Positions 43,807 through 52,713 of a stretch of 64,000 nucleotides of DNA are shown piece after piece. The notes beneath the pieces were generated by a model. It saw only the letters and a program-made list of their open reading frames with translations. It did no database searches and was not told where the DNA came from. Each line of letters starts with the position of its first letter. Position 1 is the stretch's first letter. The stretch is from the NCBI RefSeq assembly GCF_017743935.1, contig NZ_JAGHRE010000016.1, positions 1 to 64,000 on the forward strand, given 5' to 3'. The position numbers and the translations under genes are program-made. The stretch is from Tropicibacter sp. R16_0. GTDB lineage: Bacteria; Pseudomonadota; Alphaproteobacteria; Rhodobacterales; Rhodobacteraceae.

Positions 43807-44745
43807 TCAAGAGTCGTTTTGGACGACCTTTTGCACATCTTCGGGTGTTCCGACAGCTTTCGAGGCGATCGAACGGTCAATTTTGCGGATCATGCCAGAC
43901 AGGGCCTTGCCTGCACCGATCTCCCACGCCTCGGTAACGCCTTGGGCAACCATGTACTGCACGCTTTCGCGCCAGCGAACCGAACCGGTGACCTGTTCGA
44001 CCAGCAACTGACGAATGGTGTCGGGATCGCTCACGGCCTCCGCCCGCACGTTGGCGATTACCGGCACGGCGGGCGCGTTGATGGTGACACCGGCCAGGGC
44101 CTCGGCCATCGCGTCCGCAGCAGGTTGCATCAGAGCACAATGGAACGGCGCACTCACCGGCAACATCACGGCGCGTTTGGCACCCTTTTCCTTGGCAATC
44201 TCGGCCGCGCGCTCAACCGCCGCCTTTGCGCCGGAAACCACAACCTGTGTGGGGTCATTGTCATTTGCGGCCTGACAAACTTCGCCTTGCGCTGCCTCTT
44301 CGGCAACGGCACGCACCGCCTCCAGGTCCAGCCCCAGAATTGCAGCCATTGCGCCCTCACCCACCGGAACGGCGCTTTGCATCGCTTGTCCCCGGGTGCG
44401 CAGCAAGCGCGCTGTGTCCGCCACGGAAATCGCGCCCGCCGCCGCCAGCGCCGAGTATTCACCCAGCGAGTGACCGGCCACAAAGGACGCGGCACCGATT
44501 GTGACACCCTCGGCCTCCAGCGCGCGCATCGCCGCCATGGATGTGGCCATCAGCGCGGGTTGCGCGTTCTGCGTCAGCGTCAGTTCGGCAATGTCACCTT
44601 CCCAGATCAGCGCACTCAGCTTTTCCCCAAGCGCCTCATCCACCTCGTCAAAGATGGCCTGCGCGGCAGGATAAGCCTCGGCCAGGGCCTTGCCCATGCC
44701 GATGGTCTGCGCCCCCTGACCGGGGAAAACAAAAGCTGTGGTCAT
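43807..44745 (-). CDS. fabD: Malonyl-CoA:ACP transacylase
   Basis: 312 residues. It transfers malonyl from CoA to AcpP. The nucleophile is S93 in GHSLGEYSAL, the partner histidine H202 in SAPFHCALM, and FPGQGAQTIGMG is the N-terminal signature. It is the first gene of the fab block, transcribed away from the divergent cytochrome gene across 185 nt. Confidence 0.97.
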   Translation of the reverse strand: MTTAFVFPGQGAQTIGMGKALAEAYPAAQAIFDEVDEALGEKLSALIWEGDIAELTLTQNAQPALMATSMAAMRALEAEGVTIGAASFVAGHSLGEYSALAAAGAISVADTARLLRTRGQAMQSAVPVGEGAMAAILGLDLEAVRAVAEEAAQGEVCQAANDNDPTQVVVSGAKAAVERAAEIAKEKGAKRAVMLPVSAPFHCALMQPAADAMAEALAGVTINAPAVPVIANVRAEAVSDPDTIRQLLVEQVTGSVRWRESVQYMVAQGVTEAWEIGAGKALSGMIRKIDRSIASKAVGTPEDVQKVVQNDS

Positions 44746-44930
44746 TGCGATCTTGTCCTGAACTGTCCAAAGTTGACGCCGGGTTTAGACCGACACGGGC
44801 CGCCGCACAAGCAAATGCACACGAACCCGCCCGGGCCTGCACACAAGCACGACTTCTGTGCAGCATCGCATATTGTACGCCACGTCACGCACGATAGGGT
44901 GACCGCAGGAATACACAGGAGCACTCCCCC

Positions 44931-46154
44931 ATGTCCCTCTCCAACTCGTTTCAAAGCTATGGAGGTGTGGCCAAGACCTTTCACTGGCTCACCGCGCTGC
45001 TGATCCTGACGGCCCTGCCCCTTGGCCTGATCGCGGACAATCTGGCCGAGGCCGTCATTGACCCCGCAATTGCCAGCACCGATGCGGATGTGGCCCGGGC
45101 GGCCCTCCTCTTCTCGCTGCACAAGGCCGTAGGTGTCACTGTTTTCTTCGTGGCGCTCCTGCGGATCCTCTGGGCACTGACACAGCCCAAGCCCGGTCTT
45201 TTGAATGCGGACCACAAGCTCGAGGCATTGGCGGCGGAAACCGTTCATTGGCTGCTTTATGGCTCGCTGGTCTTCGTGCCGCTCACCGGCTGGATCCATC
45301 ACGCTGCCACCACCGGCTTTGCACCGATCTGGTGGCCCTTTGGGCAAAACCTGCCGTTTGTGCCCAAAGACGCCCATGTGGCCGAGCTGTTCGCCGGGCT
45401 GCACTATGTCCTGCAATGGGTGCTGATCGGGGCGTTGGTTCTGCATATCGCGGGCGCCGTCAAACACCACGTCATTGACCGCGACATGACCCTACGCCGC
45501 ATGCTGCCCGGTTCATCTGACCTACCACAGCCGCCCGCACAGAAGCATTCACTCTTGCCGCTGTTGTGCGCCCTGATCCTGTGGGGCGGCGCTTTGCTGG
45601 GTGGGTCCATGATCGGCGTCTACTCTCATGCCACTGATCAGGCCGAAGTGGCCGAGCTTGAGGCGGTGCAATCCGACTGGCAAGTGACCGAAGGGACTTT
45701 GGCCATCACGGTGCAACAATTCGGCAGCCCCGTGTCGGGTGCCTTCGCGGACTGGACCGCCGCAATCACCTTTGACGAACCCAGCGCGCCAGGCCCCGCC
45801 GGCTCGGTCGATGTCACCATATCTATTGGCTCGCTCACATTGGGGTCGGTCACGGATCAGGCCATGGGCGCGGATTTCTTCAATGTCGAAGCTTTCCCCA
45901 CCGCAACCTTCAAAGGTGAGATCATCAAGACCGAAACCGGGTACGAAGCCACCGGCCCGCTCACGATCCGGGATCAATCTGTACCGATCACCCTGCCCTT
46001 TGCGCTCGACCTGCAGGACACCACCGCCACCATGACCGGCGCGCTACAGCTCAATCGCCTGGACTTTGCCGTGGGCGCACACATGCCGGACGAAGGGTCG
46101 CTGGGATTTGGCGTCAGCGTGGACATCAACCTGACCGCCACCCGCGGTCAGTAA
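44931..46154 (+). CDS. Cytochrome b561 - YceI fusion protein
   Basis: 407 residues in two parts. Residues 1-180 are a four-helix cytochrome b561 domain with candidate haem-ligand histidines H18 (TFHWL), H106, H158 and H172. A further transmembrane helix (about 210-228) leads to a periplasmic C-terminal YceI domain (about 235-407: VQSDWQVTEGTLAITVQQFGSPVSGAFADWTAAITFDE... PLTIRDQSVPITLPFALDL). YceI domains bind isoprenoid quinones or similar lipids in a lipocalin-like barrel. Fusion to a quinone-linked di-haem cytochrome suggests electron transfer with a bound polyprenyl compound. A separate YceI gene is convergent 70 nt away. Confidence 0.9.
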   Translation: MSLSNSFQSYGGVAKTFHWLTALLILTALPLGLIADNLAEAVIDPAIASTDADVARAALLFSLHKAVGVTVFFVALLRILWALTQPKPGLLNADHKLEALAAETVHWLLYGSLVFVPLTGWIHHAATTGFAPIWWPFGQNLPFVPKDAHVAELFAGLHYVLQWVLIGALVLHIAGAVKHHVIDRDMTLRRMLPGSSDLPQPPAQKHSLLPLLCALILWGGALLGGSMIGVYSHATDQAEVAELEAVQSDWQVTEGTLAITVQQFGSPVSGAFADWTAAITFDEPSAPGPAGSVDVTISIGSLTLGSVTDQAMGADFFNVEAFPTATFKGEIIKTETGYEATGPLTIRDQSVPITLPFALDLQDTTATMTGALQLNRLDFAVGAHMPDEGSLGFGVSVDINLTATRGQ

Positions 46155-46170
46155 ACCCCCGCACAAATGA

Positions 46171-46204
46171 AAATGGCCGCCAGATTCTCTCTGGCGGCCA
46201 TTTC
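46171..46204. terminator. Bidirectional terminator between the cytochrome-YceI and yceI genes
   Basis: AAATGGCCGCCAGA and TCTGGCGGCCATTT form a 14-bp perfect stem with a 5-nt loop, flanked by A and T on both sides, midway between two convergent genes. Confidence 0.9.
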
Positions 46205-46224
46205 TTGATTCTAACGAAAGGCGC

Positions 46225-46797
46225 TTAGTCGGCCTTCATCGCTTCGATCGAAATCTTCAGGTTTACTTCATCCCCAACAAAAGGTGCGAATTTGCCCAGG
46301 TTGAAGTCCGACCGAACCAGCGTGGTGGTGGCATCAAAACCGGCCCAGGGCTTGCCTGCCATCGGGTGCTCGCCAACCTGGTTCAGCTTCGCGTCCAGAA
46401 CAACCGGCTTGGTCACGTCATTCAGGGTCAGATCACCAGTGATCTTGGCCGTGCCTTCACCGGTCACTTCGATCGCGGTCGACGTGAACGTCACCAGATC
46501 ACCCTCTTTCGCGCCAAAGAAGTCTTCGGACATGAAATGGCCGTCACGCTGCTCCCAGCCGGTGAACATCGACATCACGGGCATCGAGACCGAAACCGAC
46601 GAGTTTGCCGGATCTTCCTGATCAAACATGATCTCGCCTTCGAACCCCGAGAACATGCCATAGGTGGTCGAGAACCCAAGGTGGTTGTAGTCGAACAGGA
46701 TCTGGCTGTGGCTGGAGTCCAGTACATACTTCTCAGGGGCCGCGAGGCCCGCGGTTGCAGCAGTTGCCAAGGCGGCGGCCAACAGGGTGGTTTTCAT
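46225..46797 (-). CDS. YceI family periplasmic lipid-binding protein
   Basis: 190 residues from the ATG at 46797, with a signal peptide (MKTTLLAAALATAATAGLAA). The mature YceI domain is clear: YVLDSSHSQILFDYNHLGFSTTYGMFSGFEGEIMFD, DFFGAKEGDLVTFTSTAIE, GDLTLNDVTKPVVLDAKLNQ, and SDFNLGKF at the end. It probably binds a polyisoprenoid. It may work with, or substitute for, the YceI domain fused to the convergent cytochrome. Confidence 0.93.
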   Translation of the reverse strand: MKTTLLAAALATAATAGLAAPEKYVLDSSHSQILFDYNHLGFSTTYGMFSGFEGEIMFDQEDPANSSVSVSMPVMSMFTGWEQRDGHFMSEDFFGAKEGDLVTFTSTAIEVTGEGTAKITGDLTLNDVTKPVVLDAKLNQVGEHPMAGKPWAGFDATTTLVRSDFNLGKFAPFVGDEVNLKISIEAMKAD

Positions 46798-46947
46798 TGG
46801 AAAGGCTCCGTGCATTGAATACGCAAAAATCACGCGGCCGCTTCACGACCACGTGAAAAGAAATGTGCCGCCCAAGGGCGGCATACAAGTCTCAATTATC
46901 CAACAGAGTCTGTTCCCAGATGAACATCCCGTGATCGACAGCGAAAA

Positions 46948-47466
46948 TCAGCTGGCGATGTTCACCATTCCGCTCAATTGCGTGCGCAGGGCCTGACGCA
47001 CCTCTGGCGAAGCCAGCGGCAATCTCATAAGGATCGAACCATCAACATCATAGAGGTCCATCTGGCGCTCGTGGAACTTGACGCTGCCCAGGCTTTCATA
47101 GCTGCGGCGCAGAACGGTCTGCGGACGGCCACGGTTGTTCTTTTGCAGAACGCGCACCTCGCGGCGGATCGGATCGAAGTAGGCGTCGGGCTGGTTGTCT
47201 ACATGATGCATCATCAGCAGAACCATACCACACAGCAGCAGAAAGAAAGACAATCCCAGCTTCATCACGATCAGGTCCGGATCAACGGACGTGCCGGGCA
47301 TGACCCACATACCAGCCGATCCAAGGATCATCGCGGTTCCGAAAATGCGGAAGATCACGGTCCGAATGGGCCAGTTGGGTGCAAAGGTGATCATCAAGGG
47401 GACGGTTTCCTCAAACGAGGGCATCGCCAAAGGTTGTTGAAGTACTTGCTGTTGAACCGCAGTCAT
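46948..47466 (-). CDS. Membrane protein of unknown function
   Basis: 172 residues from the ATG at 47466 (MTAVQQQVLQQP); the frame is open to 47508. Two transmembrane helices (about 38-56 and 68-86) follow a short cytoplasmic N-terminus, and the C-terminal about 75 residues are soluble and basic (FDPIRREVRVLQKNNRGRPQTVLRRSYESLGSVKFHERQMDLYD), resembling a small PH-like beta domain. No function can be assigned. The 261 nt upstream (47467-47727) hold nothing recognisable. Confidence 0.7.
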   Translation of the reverse strand: MTAVQQQVLQQPLAMPSFEETVPLMITFAPNWPIRTVIFRIFGTAMILGSAGMWVMPGTSVDPDLIVMKLGLSFFLLLCGMVLLMMHHVDNQPDAYFDPIRREVRVLQKNNRGRPQTVLRRSYESLGSVKFHERQMDLYDVDGSILMRLPLASPEVRQALRTQLSGMVNIAS

Positions 47467-47727
47467 GTCTGTCGTGTCCTGTCGCACTATGCTCCTGAGA
47501 CGGGCCAATCCCGCCTGCTTTGGTTAACCATGGGTAAACAAAATGACGGGATTGCGGCGCGGACGCGGCCAAATGGGGCAATCGCTGGGTATTGTGCGGG
47601 CACAGGGTTAACGAAAATTGAGGCAAAGTTGGCTGACAGCTGATCTTGCCTGATACTTTCCGGTTAAGTCCAAAGACAGCCGGGAGCCCAAAGTACCGAA
47701 TGCTGCGAGTTGTGCATATGTCCGGTC

Positions 47728-48435
47728 TCACTCCGGTCGCAGTGGGAGGATGTCAGGAACCTTCGCGTAGGGTGCGGGGGGCAGCCAGTTTTGAAATGTC
47801 CGCGCCAGTCGCGGATCACCACTCAGAAAGAAGGAGCCCAGTTCCGTCTCCTTTGCCAGCGTCGTTCGCCCCATGATGATGCCGCCCATCGCGACCAATG
47901 TTGTTTCAACATACAGGTCAACATCCAGATCAGGATCGTGAACGCAAAGCTCTGGAGGCGTACCTCGCTGGGCTAAGAACCAAAATGTGTCGTAGTCCGT
48001 TGGCTCATCCCTGAAATGAAAGCGGATCACGGATCGCTTGTCAGGCAGAGCATCTACCTGGAGCACGCTTTGACACTTCCACATCATGGGTGAGGCAAGT
48101 GTTCCGGCTAGCGCAACCTCAGCTTCGATGTTCTGCTGTGCCCAGACCCCGAGCGCTTTGATGACAGGTTCCAACGCTTCGGACTTCGGCGTACGGAAAT
48201 AGTCCACGGAACCCGTTGCTTTGTCTTCGACGCGCTCAACTAGACCATTTTGCTCCATCTCCGAAAGTCGCCGTGAAAGTACGCCGGGGGAGATGCTGCC
48301 GAGGCGTCGTCGCAATGTGTTGAACCTGGTGGCTCCGGCCCAAATCTCTGTCAGGATTGGAATAGTCCATCTTGGTTCCAGTAATTGGCTGGCACGGGAA
48401 ATCGGGCACAAAAGACCGTATGGTTTAACGTTCAT
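47728..48435 (-). CDS. HxlR family transcriptional regulator with C-terminal extension
   Basis: 235 residues from the ATG at 48435, chosen because GAGGAG lies six bases upstream; the frame is open to 48516. The N-terminal winged helix is HxlR-type (LLCPISRASQLLEPRWTIPILTEIWAGATRFNTLRRRLGSISPGVLSRRLSEMEQNGLVER). C10 just before the first helix is in the position of the redox-sensing cysteine of HxlR/YodB proteins. The C-terminal half (about 110-235) is an added domain, resembling an SCP2-like or ligand-binding domain. It is divergent from a methyltransferase gene and probably controls it. Confidence 0.82.
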   Translation of the reverse strand: MNVKPYGLLCPISRASQLLEPRWTIPILTEIWAGATRFNTLRRRLGSISPGVLSRRLSEMEQNGLVERVEDKATGSVDYFRTPKSEALEPVIKALGVWAQQNIEAEVALAGTLASPMMWKCQSVLQVDALPDKRSVIRFHFRDEPTDYDTFWFLAQRGTPPELCVHDPDLDVDLYVETTLVAMGGIIMGRTTLAKETELGSFFLSGDPRLARTFQNWLPPAPYAKVPDILPLRPE

Positions 48436-48482
48436 GACAAACTCCTCAGCACTCATCATACCCTGCAAAGCCACTTGGGCTA

Positions 48483-48509
48483 GTACGTCTGAAGTACCAG
48501 CATCAGTAC
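48483..48509. promoter_or_regulatory. Three GTAC repeats in the HxlR/methyltransferase divergent promoter
   Basis: AGTAC occurs three times with GTAC at 48483, 48494 and 48506, 11-12 nt apart, about one helical turn. The first two form the inverted pair TAC-N7-GTA, which is like the operators of HxlR-type regulators. Confidence 0.4.
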
Positions 48510-48577
48510 CTTCCACGCACTACTCTGACAGAACTCCACCATGGTTGAGTTGGTCATCTCATAGTGAGGAGAAAACG

Positions 48578-49384
48578 ATGACAAAGCACAACACCATGAC
48601 AGGGGTCGCCAACGGAGAGTTGTGGGGCCACCGGGCGCAGGATTGGGCCAAATATCAGGAAGCCTCAATCGCACCTGTTTTCGATGCGGTTCTCGACCGT
48701 ACTCGCGTGAGCGAGGGGACAAGATATCTTGATATCGGTTGCGGGGCAGGAATGGCGGCAGCAAAGGCAAGCGCACTGGGCGCGGTGGTGACCGGGCTAG
48801 ATGCATCAAGTGCCTTGATCGATATTGCCCAGTCCCGGTTACCGGCAGCGACCTTTAACGTGGGGGATTTGCAGCAGCTCCCGTTTGCAGATGGCAGCTT
48901 TGATCTGGTGACAAGTTTCAACGCCATCCAATATGCCGGGGATGTCGCCGAGGCTCTTTCAGAGGTGAAACGCGTTCTTGCACCCGGTGGCACAATAGCT
49001 ATCGCGACTTGGGGCAACCCGGACGGCATGGAAGCAGCTGAGGTAGTGACAGTTTTGAAGCAGCTCTTGCCGCCGCCGCCACCCAACGCACCAGGCCCAT
49101 TTGCCTTGTCTGATGACAACGTTCTCCGTCAGTTCGTCAAGAAAGGTGGGTTTGAAGCATACGATGTATTCGATGTCGACAGCCCCTGGTCGTATCCCGA
49201 TGAACCGGCGGCCCTCGCGGGTCTCGCCGCATCTGGCGTAGCAGCCAAAGCAATTGGTTTGGCAGGGAAAGCTGCGGTTGATAAGGCGCATCGTTCGGCT
49301 ATTGCGCCATTCCGAAATGCAGATGGCCGGATCGAATTTGGTGCCACCTTTAAGGTGGTTCTGGCCAAGTCACTCAACGCATAG
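48578..49384 (+). CDS. Class I SAM-dependent methyltransferase (UbiE-like)
   Basis: 268 residues from the ATG at 48578 with GTGAGGAG upstream. SAM motif I is YLDIGCGAGMAA, followed by motif II GLDASSALID, FADGSFDLVTSFNAIQYAGD and the post-motif APGGTIAIATWG. It is a UbiE/small-molecule type methyltransferase; the substrate is unknown. Its only visible regulator is the divergent HxlR gene. Confidence 0.88.
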   Translation: MTKHNTMTGVANGELWGHRAQDWAKYQEASIAPVFDAVLDRTRVSEGTRYLDIGCGAGMAAAKASALGAVVTGLDASSALIDIAQSRLPAATFNVGDLQQLPFADGSFDLVTSFNAIQYAGDVAEALSEVKRVLAPGGTIAIATWGNPDGMEAAEVVTVLKQLLPPPPPNAPGPFALSDDNVLRQFVKKGGFEAYDVFDVDSPWSYPDEPAALAGLAASGVAAKAIGLAGKAAVDKAHRSAIAPFRNADGRIEFGATFKVVLAKSLNA

Positions 49385-49413
49385 TGCTTGGCGCGAAAAA
49401 CCTAGCCCTCAAA

Positions 49414-49448
49414 AGCGGCCGTTGCAGAACTCCGGAGCAATGGCCGCT
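49414..49448. other. Hairpin between the methyltransferase gene and rpsF
   Basis: AGCGGCCGTTGC and GCAATGGCCGCT pair over 12 bp (one G-T) with an 11-nt loop, 29 nt after the methyltransferase stop. The downstream sequence is not T-rich, so it is a weak terminator or an RNA 3' structure. The rest of 49385-49651 shows nothing else I can name. Confidence 0.4.
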
Positions 49449-49651
49449 CTGTCCGCACAGCCGCCTTTCGCAAAGACGTGGTTCTCCCTCCTCCCAAGGT
49501 TTCGCGGCAATCCCCCTTGCCCACACCGCCCAGCCGTGTATATGGGGCCATCCTTTCACAAAACGGATAACCGCGCAGCCTCTCGTGGCAGGGTCGTGAA
49601 AGGGAATTGGCCCCGCCTTTGAAATGCGCCTTGATAGAAACAGGAGTTCAC

Positions 49652-50005
49652 ATGCCGCTGTATGAGCATGTAATGATTGCGCGTCAGGACCTGTCCAACA
49701 CGCAAGCCGAAGGTCTCATCGAACACTTTGGTGCCGTTCTGTCCGACAATGGTGGTAACCTGGTCGACAGCGAGTACTGGGGCGTCAAGACGATGGCCTA
49801 CAAGATCAACAAGAACCGCAAGGGCCACTATGCCTTCCTGCGTTCGGACGCACCTGCGCCGGCCGTTCAGGAAATGGAACGCCTGATGCGCCTGCACGAC
49901 GACGTGATGCGCGTTCTGACCATCAAGGTCGACGAGCACAAAGAGGGCCCCTCGGTCCAGATGCAGAAGCGCGACGAGCGCGAAGGTCGCCGCGAGCGCC
50001 GCTGA
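49652..50005 (+). CDS. rpsF: 30S ribosomal protein bS6
   Basis: 117 residues from the ATG at 49652 (AGGAG upstream). The start MPLYEHVMIARQDLSNTQAEGLIEHF and LVDSEYWGVKTMAYKINKNRKGHYAFL are the bS6 signature. The C-terminal tail is strongly charged (EREGRRERR type). First gene of the rpsF-rpsR-rplI operon. Confidence 0.98.
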   Translation: MPLYEHVMIARQDLSNTQAEGLIEHFGAVLSDNGGNLVDSEYWGVKTMAYKINKNRKGHYAFLRSDAPAPAVQEMERLMRLHDDVMRVLTIKVDEHKEGPSVQMQKRDEREGRRERR

Positions 50006-50033
50006 TCTTAGCTTGAGAAAAGGACACTAAACC

Positions 50034-50261
50034 ATGGCCGCAAAACCATTTTTCCGCCGTCGTAAAGTCTGCCCCTTCTCGGGCGACAATGCACCGGCAA
50101 TCGACTACAAGGACACTCGTCTGCTGCAGCGCTACATCTCTGAGCGCGGCAAGATCGTCCCCAGCCGTATCACCGCCGTTTCGGCAAAAAAGCAGCGTGA
50201 ACTGGCCCGCGCAATCAAGCGCGCCCGCTTCCTCGCCCTGCTGCCCTACGCCGTGAAGTAA
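50034..50261 (+). CDS. rpsR: 30S ribosomal protein bS18
   Basis: 75 residues: [67 protein letters not shown], the complete bS18 signature. It binds bS6 on 16S rRNA. It is 28 nt after rpsF and 12 nt before rplI. Confidence 0.98.
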   Translation: MAAKPFFRRRKVCPFSGDNAPAIDYKDTRLLQRYISERGKIVPSRITAVSAKKQRELARAIKRARFLALLPYAVK

Positions 50262-50273
50262 GGAGAGACTGAC

Positions 50274-50894
50274 ATGCAAGTTATCCTTCTCGAACGCGTT
50301 GCGAAACTGGGCCAGATGGGCGACGTCGTTGACGTCAAGCCCGGCTACGCCCGCAACTTCCTGCTGCCCCAGGGCAAAGCCCTGAGCGCATCGGATGCCA
50401 ACATCGCGTCGTTCGAAGCCCAGAAAGCCCAGCTGGAAGCACGCAACCTGGAAACCAAGAAAGAAGCCGAAGCACTGGCTGAAAAGCTGGACGGCCAGCA
50501 GTTCATCGTGATTCGCTCGGCATCGGACGCTGGCGCCCTCTACGGTTCGGTCACCCCGCGTGACGCCGCAGAAGCAGCCACCGAAGCAGGCTTCACCGTC
50601 GACAAGAAACAGATCGCCCTGATCGCTCCGATCAAGGAACTGGGTCTGCACGCTGTTGCCGTGAAACTGCACCCCGAGGTCGAAGTTGAGATCAACATGA
50701 ACGTTGCGCGTTCGGAAGAAGAAGCCGAACTGCAGGCATCGGGCAAGTCGATCCAGGAACTGGCCGCCGAAGAAGAAGCAGCCGCAGAATTCGAAATCGC
50801 CGAATTGTTCGACGATATCGGTTCGGCTGCCTCCGAAGACGAAGATCTGGCCCCTGCCGAAGAAGCACCGGCCGAGGACGACACCACCGCCTAA
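50274..50894 (+). CDS. rplI: 50S ribosomal protein bL9 with long acidic tail
   Basis: 206 residues against about 150 in E. coli. The N-domain ([36 protein letters not shown]) and the central helix are standard, and the C-domain ends near EEAELQASG. The extra 50-60 residues are very acidic ([32 protein letters not shown]...), a trait I associate with Rhodobacterales bL9. A UUCG-loop terminator follows. Confidence 0.97.
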   Translation: MQVILLERVAKLGQMGDVVDVKPGYARNFLLPQGKALSASDANIASFEAQKAQLEARNLETKKEAEALAEKLDGQQFIVIRSASDAGALYGSVTPRDAAEAATEAGFTVDKKQIALIAPIKELGLHAVAVKLHPEVEVEINMNVARSEEEAELQASGKSIQELAAEEEAAAEFEIAELFDDIGSAASEDEDLAPAEEAPAEDDTTA

Positions 50895-50918
50895 GGTGTC
50901 TTCATCAAAGAACAAGAA

Positions 50919-50948
50919 AAGCCGCGCAGTTCGCTGCGCGGCTTTTTT
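50919..50948 (+). terminator. Intrinsic terminator of the rpsF-rpsR-rplI operon
   Basis: AAGCCGCGCAG and CTGCGCGGCTT with a TTCG tetraloop, then six T. A textbook rho-independent terminator. Confidence 0.95.
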
Positions 50949-51040
50949 CGTGGCGCCACTATTCAAAGGGCAAAACTGATCCTCCTCGTGCCTTGCTCCG
51001 TAACCAAAGTGACCGGTCCAGATCACCAGAGGAGGCTAGA

Positions 51041-51559
51041 ATGCCTAAACCACATCGCAAATCGCTTTTCCTTGCCGCCAGTGCTTGCCTACTGCTCTCA
51101 GCTACCGTTGCCCAGGCGGGTCTGAGCATCCGCTTCATCGAGGGCGCACCAAAAGATCGGTTCCAGATAGAAAACACCGGAAGTTGCGACATCACCGCAG
51201 CCACGCTGCGCCTTGATTTGTCATCGTCCCAAGGGGCGTTGATCTTTGACGTCACAAGCACTGGAGCGGGCGTTGAGGTGTTTCAACCCTTCGAGCTGGT
51301 CGAGGGCCAAGAGGCGTTGGCAAGCGTGCCTGCCGTCGTAGACGGTCAAAACACCTTGGATTTGGCAGTTGACCGATTGAAACCGGGCGCAGCCATCGGG
51401 TTCACAATCGATGTCGATGATACAATTGGTACCCGACAGATCACCGTGACTGGATCAGAAATCGAGGGTGCAAAGGTATCCATTACCCAAGGTGCAGAGG
51501 TAACGGCGGCGACCTTCAACGGTAAGGCCCGTGCCGAACTGCAAACAACTGGCTGCTGA
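51041..51559 (+). CDS. Secreted protein of unknown function
   Basis: 172 residues from the ATG at 51041 (GGAGG upstream). A signal peptide (about 1-27, SLFLAASACLLLSATVAQA) is followed by a beta-rich mature domain (LSIRFIEGAPKDRFQIENTGSCDITAATLRLDLSSSQGALIFDVTSTG...) with a C-terminal cysteine (QTTGC) that could pair with the cysteine at SCDI. The repeat-like beta pattern suggests an immunoglobulin-like or adhesion fold, but no family is certain. Confidence 0.75.
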   Translation: MPKPHRKSLFLAASACLLLSATVAQAGLSIRFIEGAPKDRFQIENTGSCDITAATLRLDLSSSQGALIFDVTSTGAGVEVFQPFELVEGQEALASVPAVVDGQNTLDLAVDRLKPGAAIGFTIDVDDTIGTRQITVTGSEIEGAKVSITQGAEVTAATFNGKARAELQTTGC

Positions 51560-51574
51560 CGCAGGTTGGTCGGC

Positions 51575-52057
51575 ATGCCCACAGCAACACTCGATCCCGC
51601 GCGCATAACATGGGCCATGCGGGCAGCCTTTCTTGCCCTCGTTATCGGCGGCGGGCTGACCATCGGCGCGGTCACGGCTCCGGGGGAATGGTACGCGGCG
51701 CTCAACAAACCTTGGTTCAACCCGCCCGGTTGGATCTTTGGTCCGGTTTGGACCGTGCTTTATGTTCTTATCGCCATGGTGGGCTGGCGCGCCTATGCGG
51801 CAGGTCCTTCGTCACCGCGCATGCGTCTGTGGTGGGGGCAGTTGGCGCTGAACTTTGTCTGGTCGCCGGTGTTCTTTGCGCTTCAACGCCCTGACTTGGC
51901 GCTGCTGGTCATCTTGGCCCTTCTGATGACCCTGGTGATGCTGTTGCGCACATGCTGGAGCAAGGACCGCCCGTCGGCCCTGGCACTCCTCCCGTACCTT
52001 GCATGGGTGTCCTTTGCCTCGCTGTTGAACCTGTCTATTTTCATCTTGAACCCATGA
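51575..52057 (+). CDS. tspO: TspO/MBR family (tryptophan-rich sensory) protein
   Basis: 160 residues, five transmembrane helices. The TspO signature is NKPWFNPPGWIFGPVWTVLYVLIAMVGWRAY, with LALNFVWSPVFFALQRPDLAL later. Family members bind porphyrins and cholesterol-like ligands; in Rhodobacter TspO represses photosynthesis genes under oxygen. The ATG at 51575 is preferred over an in-frame TTG at 51566. The stop overlaps the next gene (ATGA). Confidence 0.94.
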   Translation: MPTATLDPARITWAMRAAFLALVIGGGLTIGAVTAPGEWYAALNKPWFNPPGWIFGPVWTVLYVLIAMVGWRAYAAGPSSPRMRLWWGQLALNFVWSPVFFALQRPDLALLVILALLMTLVMLLRTCWSKDRPSALALLPYLAWVSFASLLNLSIFILNP

Positions 52058-52617
52058 GGCCCCACATGTGGAGCAAAGCACTGTTCCTGGCTGCGATCCA
52101 AACTCTGTTCCTTGGAGGAGCAATGGCCATAGCCGAACCGTTTGAAACCTTTGAAACTGCACCCGAAACCCGCTGGAGCTATGTGGCGGATACGGTGATG
52201 GGTGGTGTGTCCACCGGCACGGTTCAATTCACACGAGAGGGCCAAACCGCCTTTGCTCGGCTTGAGGGCACCGTCAGCACGGCAAACAACGGCGGATTCA
52301 TCCAATTCCGGCGTGCCCTGTCCGACGCCGCTGACGCCGATGCCCAGGGCCTGCGCCTGCGTGTTCGCGGCAACGGCCAGACCTATTTCGTGCACCTTCG
52401 CACCACAGGAACCCGCCTTCCCTGGCAATACTACCAGGCCAGTTTTGAGACGTCTGGCAATTGGCGCGAAATTCGCATCCCGTTTTCCGCGTTTGAACGC
52501 TCAGGCCGACTGCTGCGCAAGTCCGTCAAGTCCGGGGCGCTCACCTCGGTTGGCATCGTGGCCTATGGGCGCGATCACAGCGCGCAGGTTGATGTGAGCG
52601 AAGTCGCCTTCTACTGA
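52054..52617 (+). CDS. CIA30 family protein
   Basis: 187 residues from the ATG at 52054 that overlaps the tspO stop by 4 nt; an ATG at 52066 also fits. A hydrophobic N-terminus (LFLAAIQTLFLGGAMAIA) looks like a signal peptide. The mature part matches the CIA30 (NADH:ubiquinone oxidoreductase intermediate-associated protein 30) domain: WSYVADTVMGGVSTGTVQ, GGFIQFRRALSD, GLRLRVRGNGQTYFVHLRT and the final GRDHSAQVDVSEVAFY. Function in bacteria is unknown; translational coupling to tspO suggests a joint role. Confidence 0.88.
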   Translation: MRPHMWSKALFLAAIQTLFLGGAMAIAEPFETFETAPETRWSYVADTVMGGVSTGTVQFTREGQTAFARLEGTVSTANNGGFIQFRRALSDAADADAQGLRLRVRGNGQTYFVHLRTTGTRLPWQYYQASFETSGNWREIRIPFSAFERSGRLLRKSVKSGALTSVGIVAYGRDHSAQVDVSEVAFY

Positions 52618-52713
52618 CTCCCGTCTCGGCGACTTTTGGCACATGGCCCGCATTCAAGTTTCCGCCTTCCTTCAGGTCGGATAGGGTGAACCCGTGACCG
52701 AGCGGAGACATTC

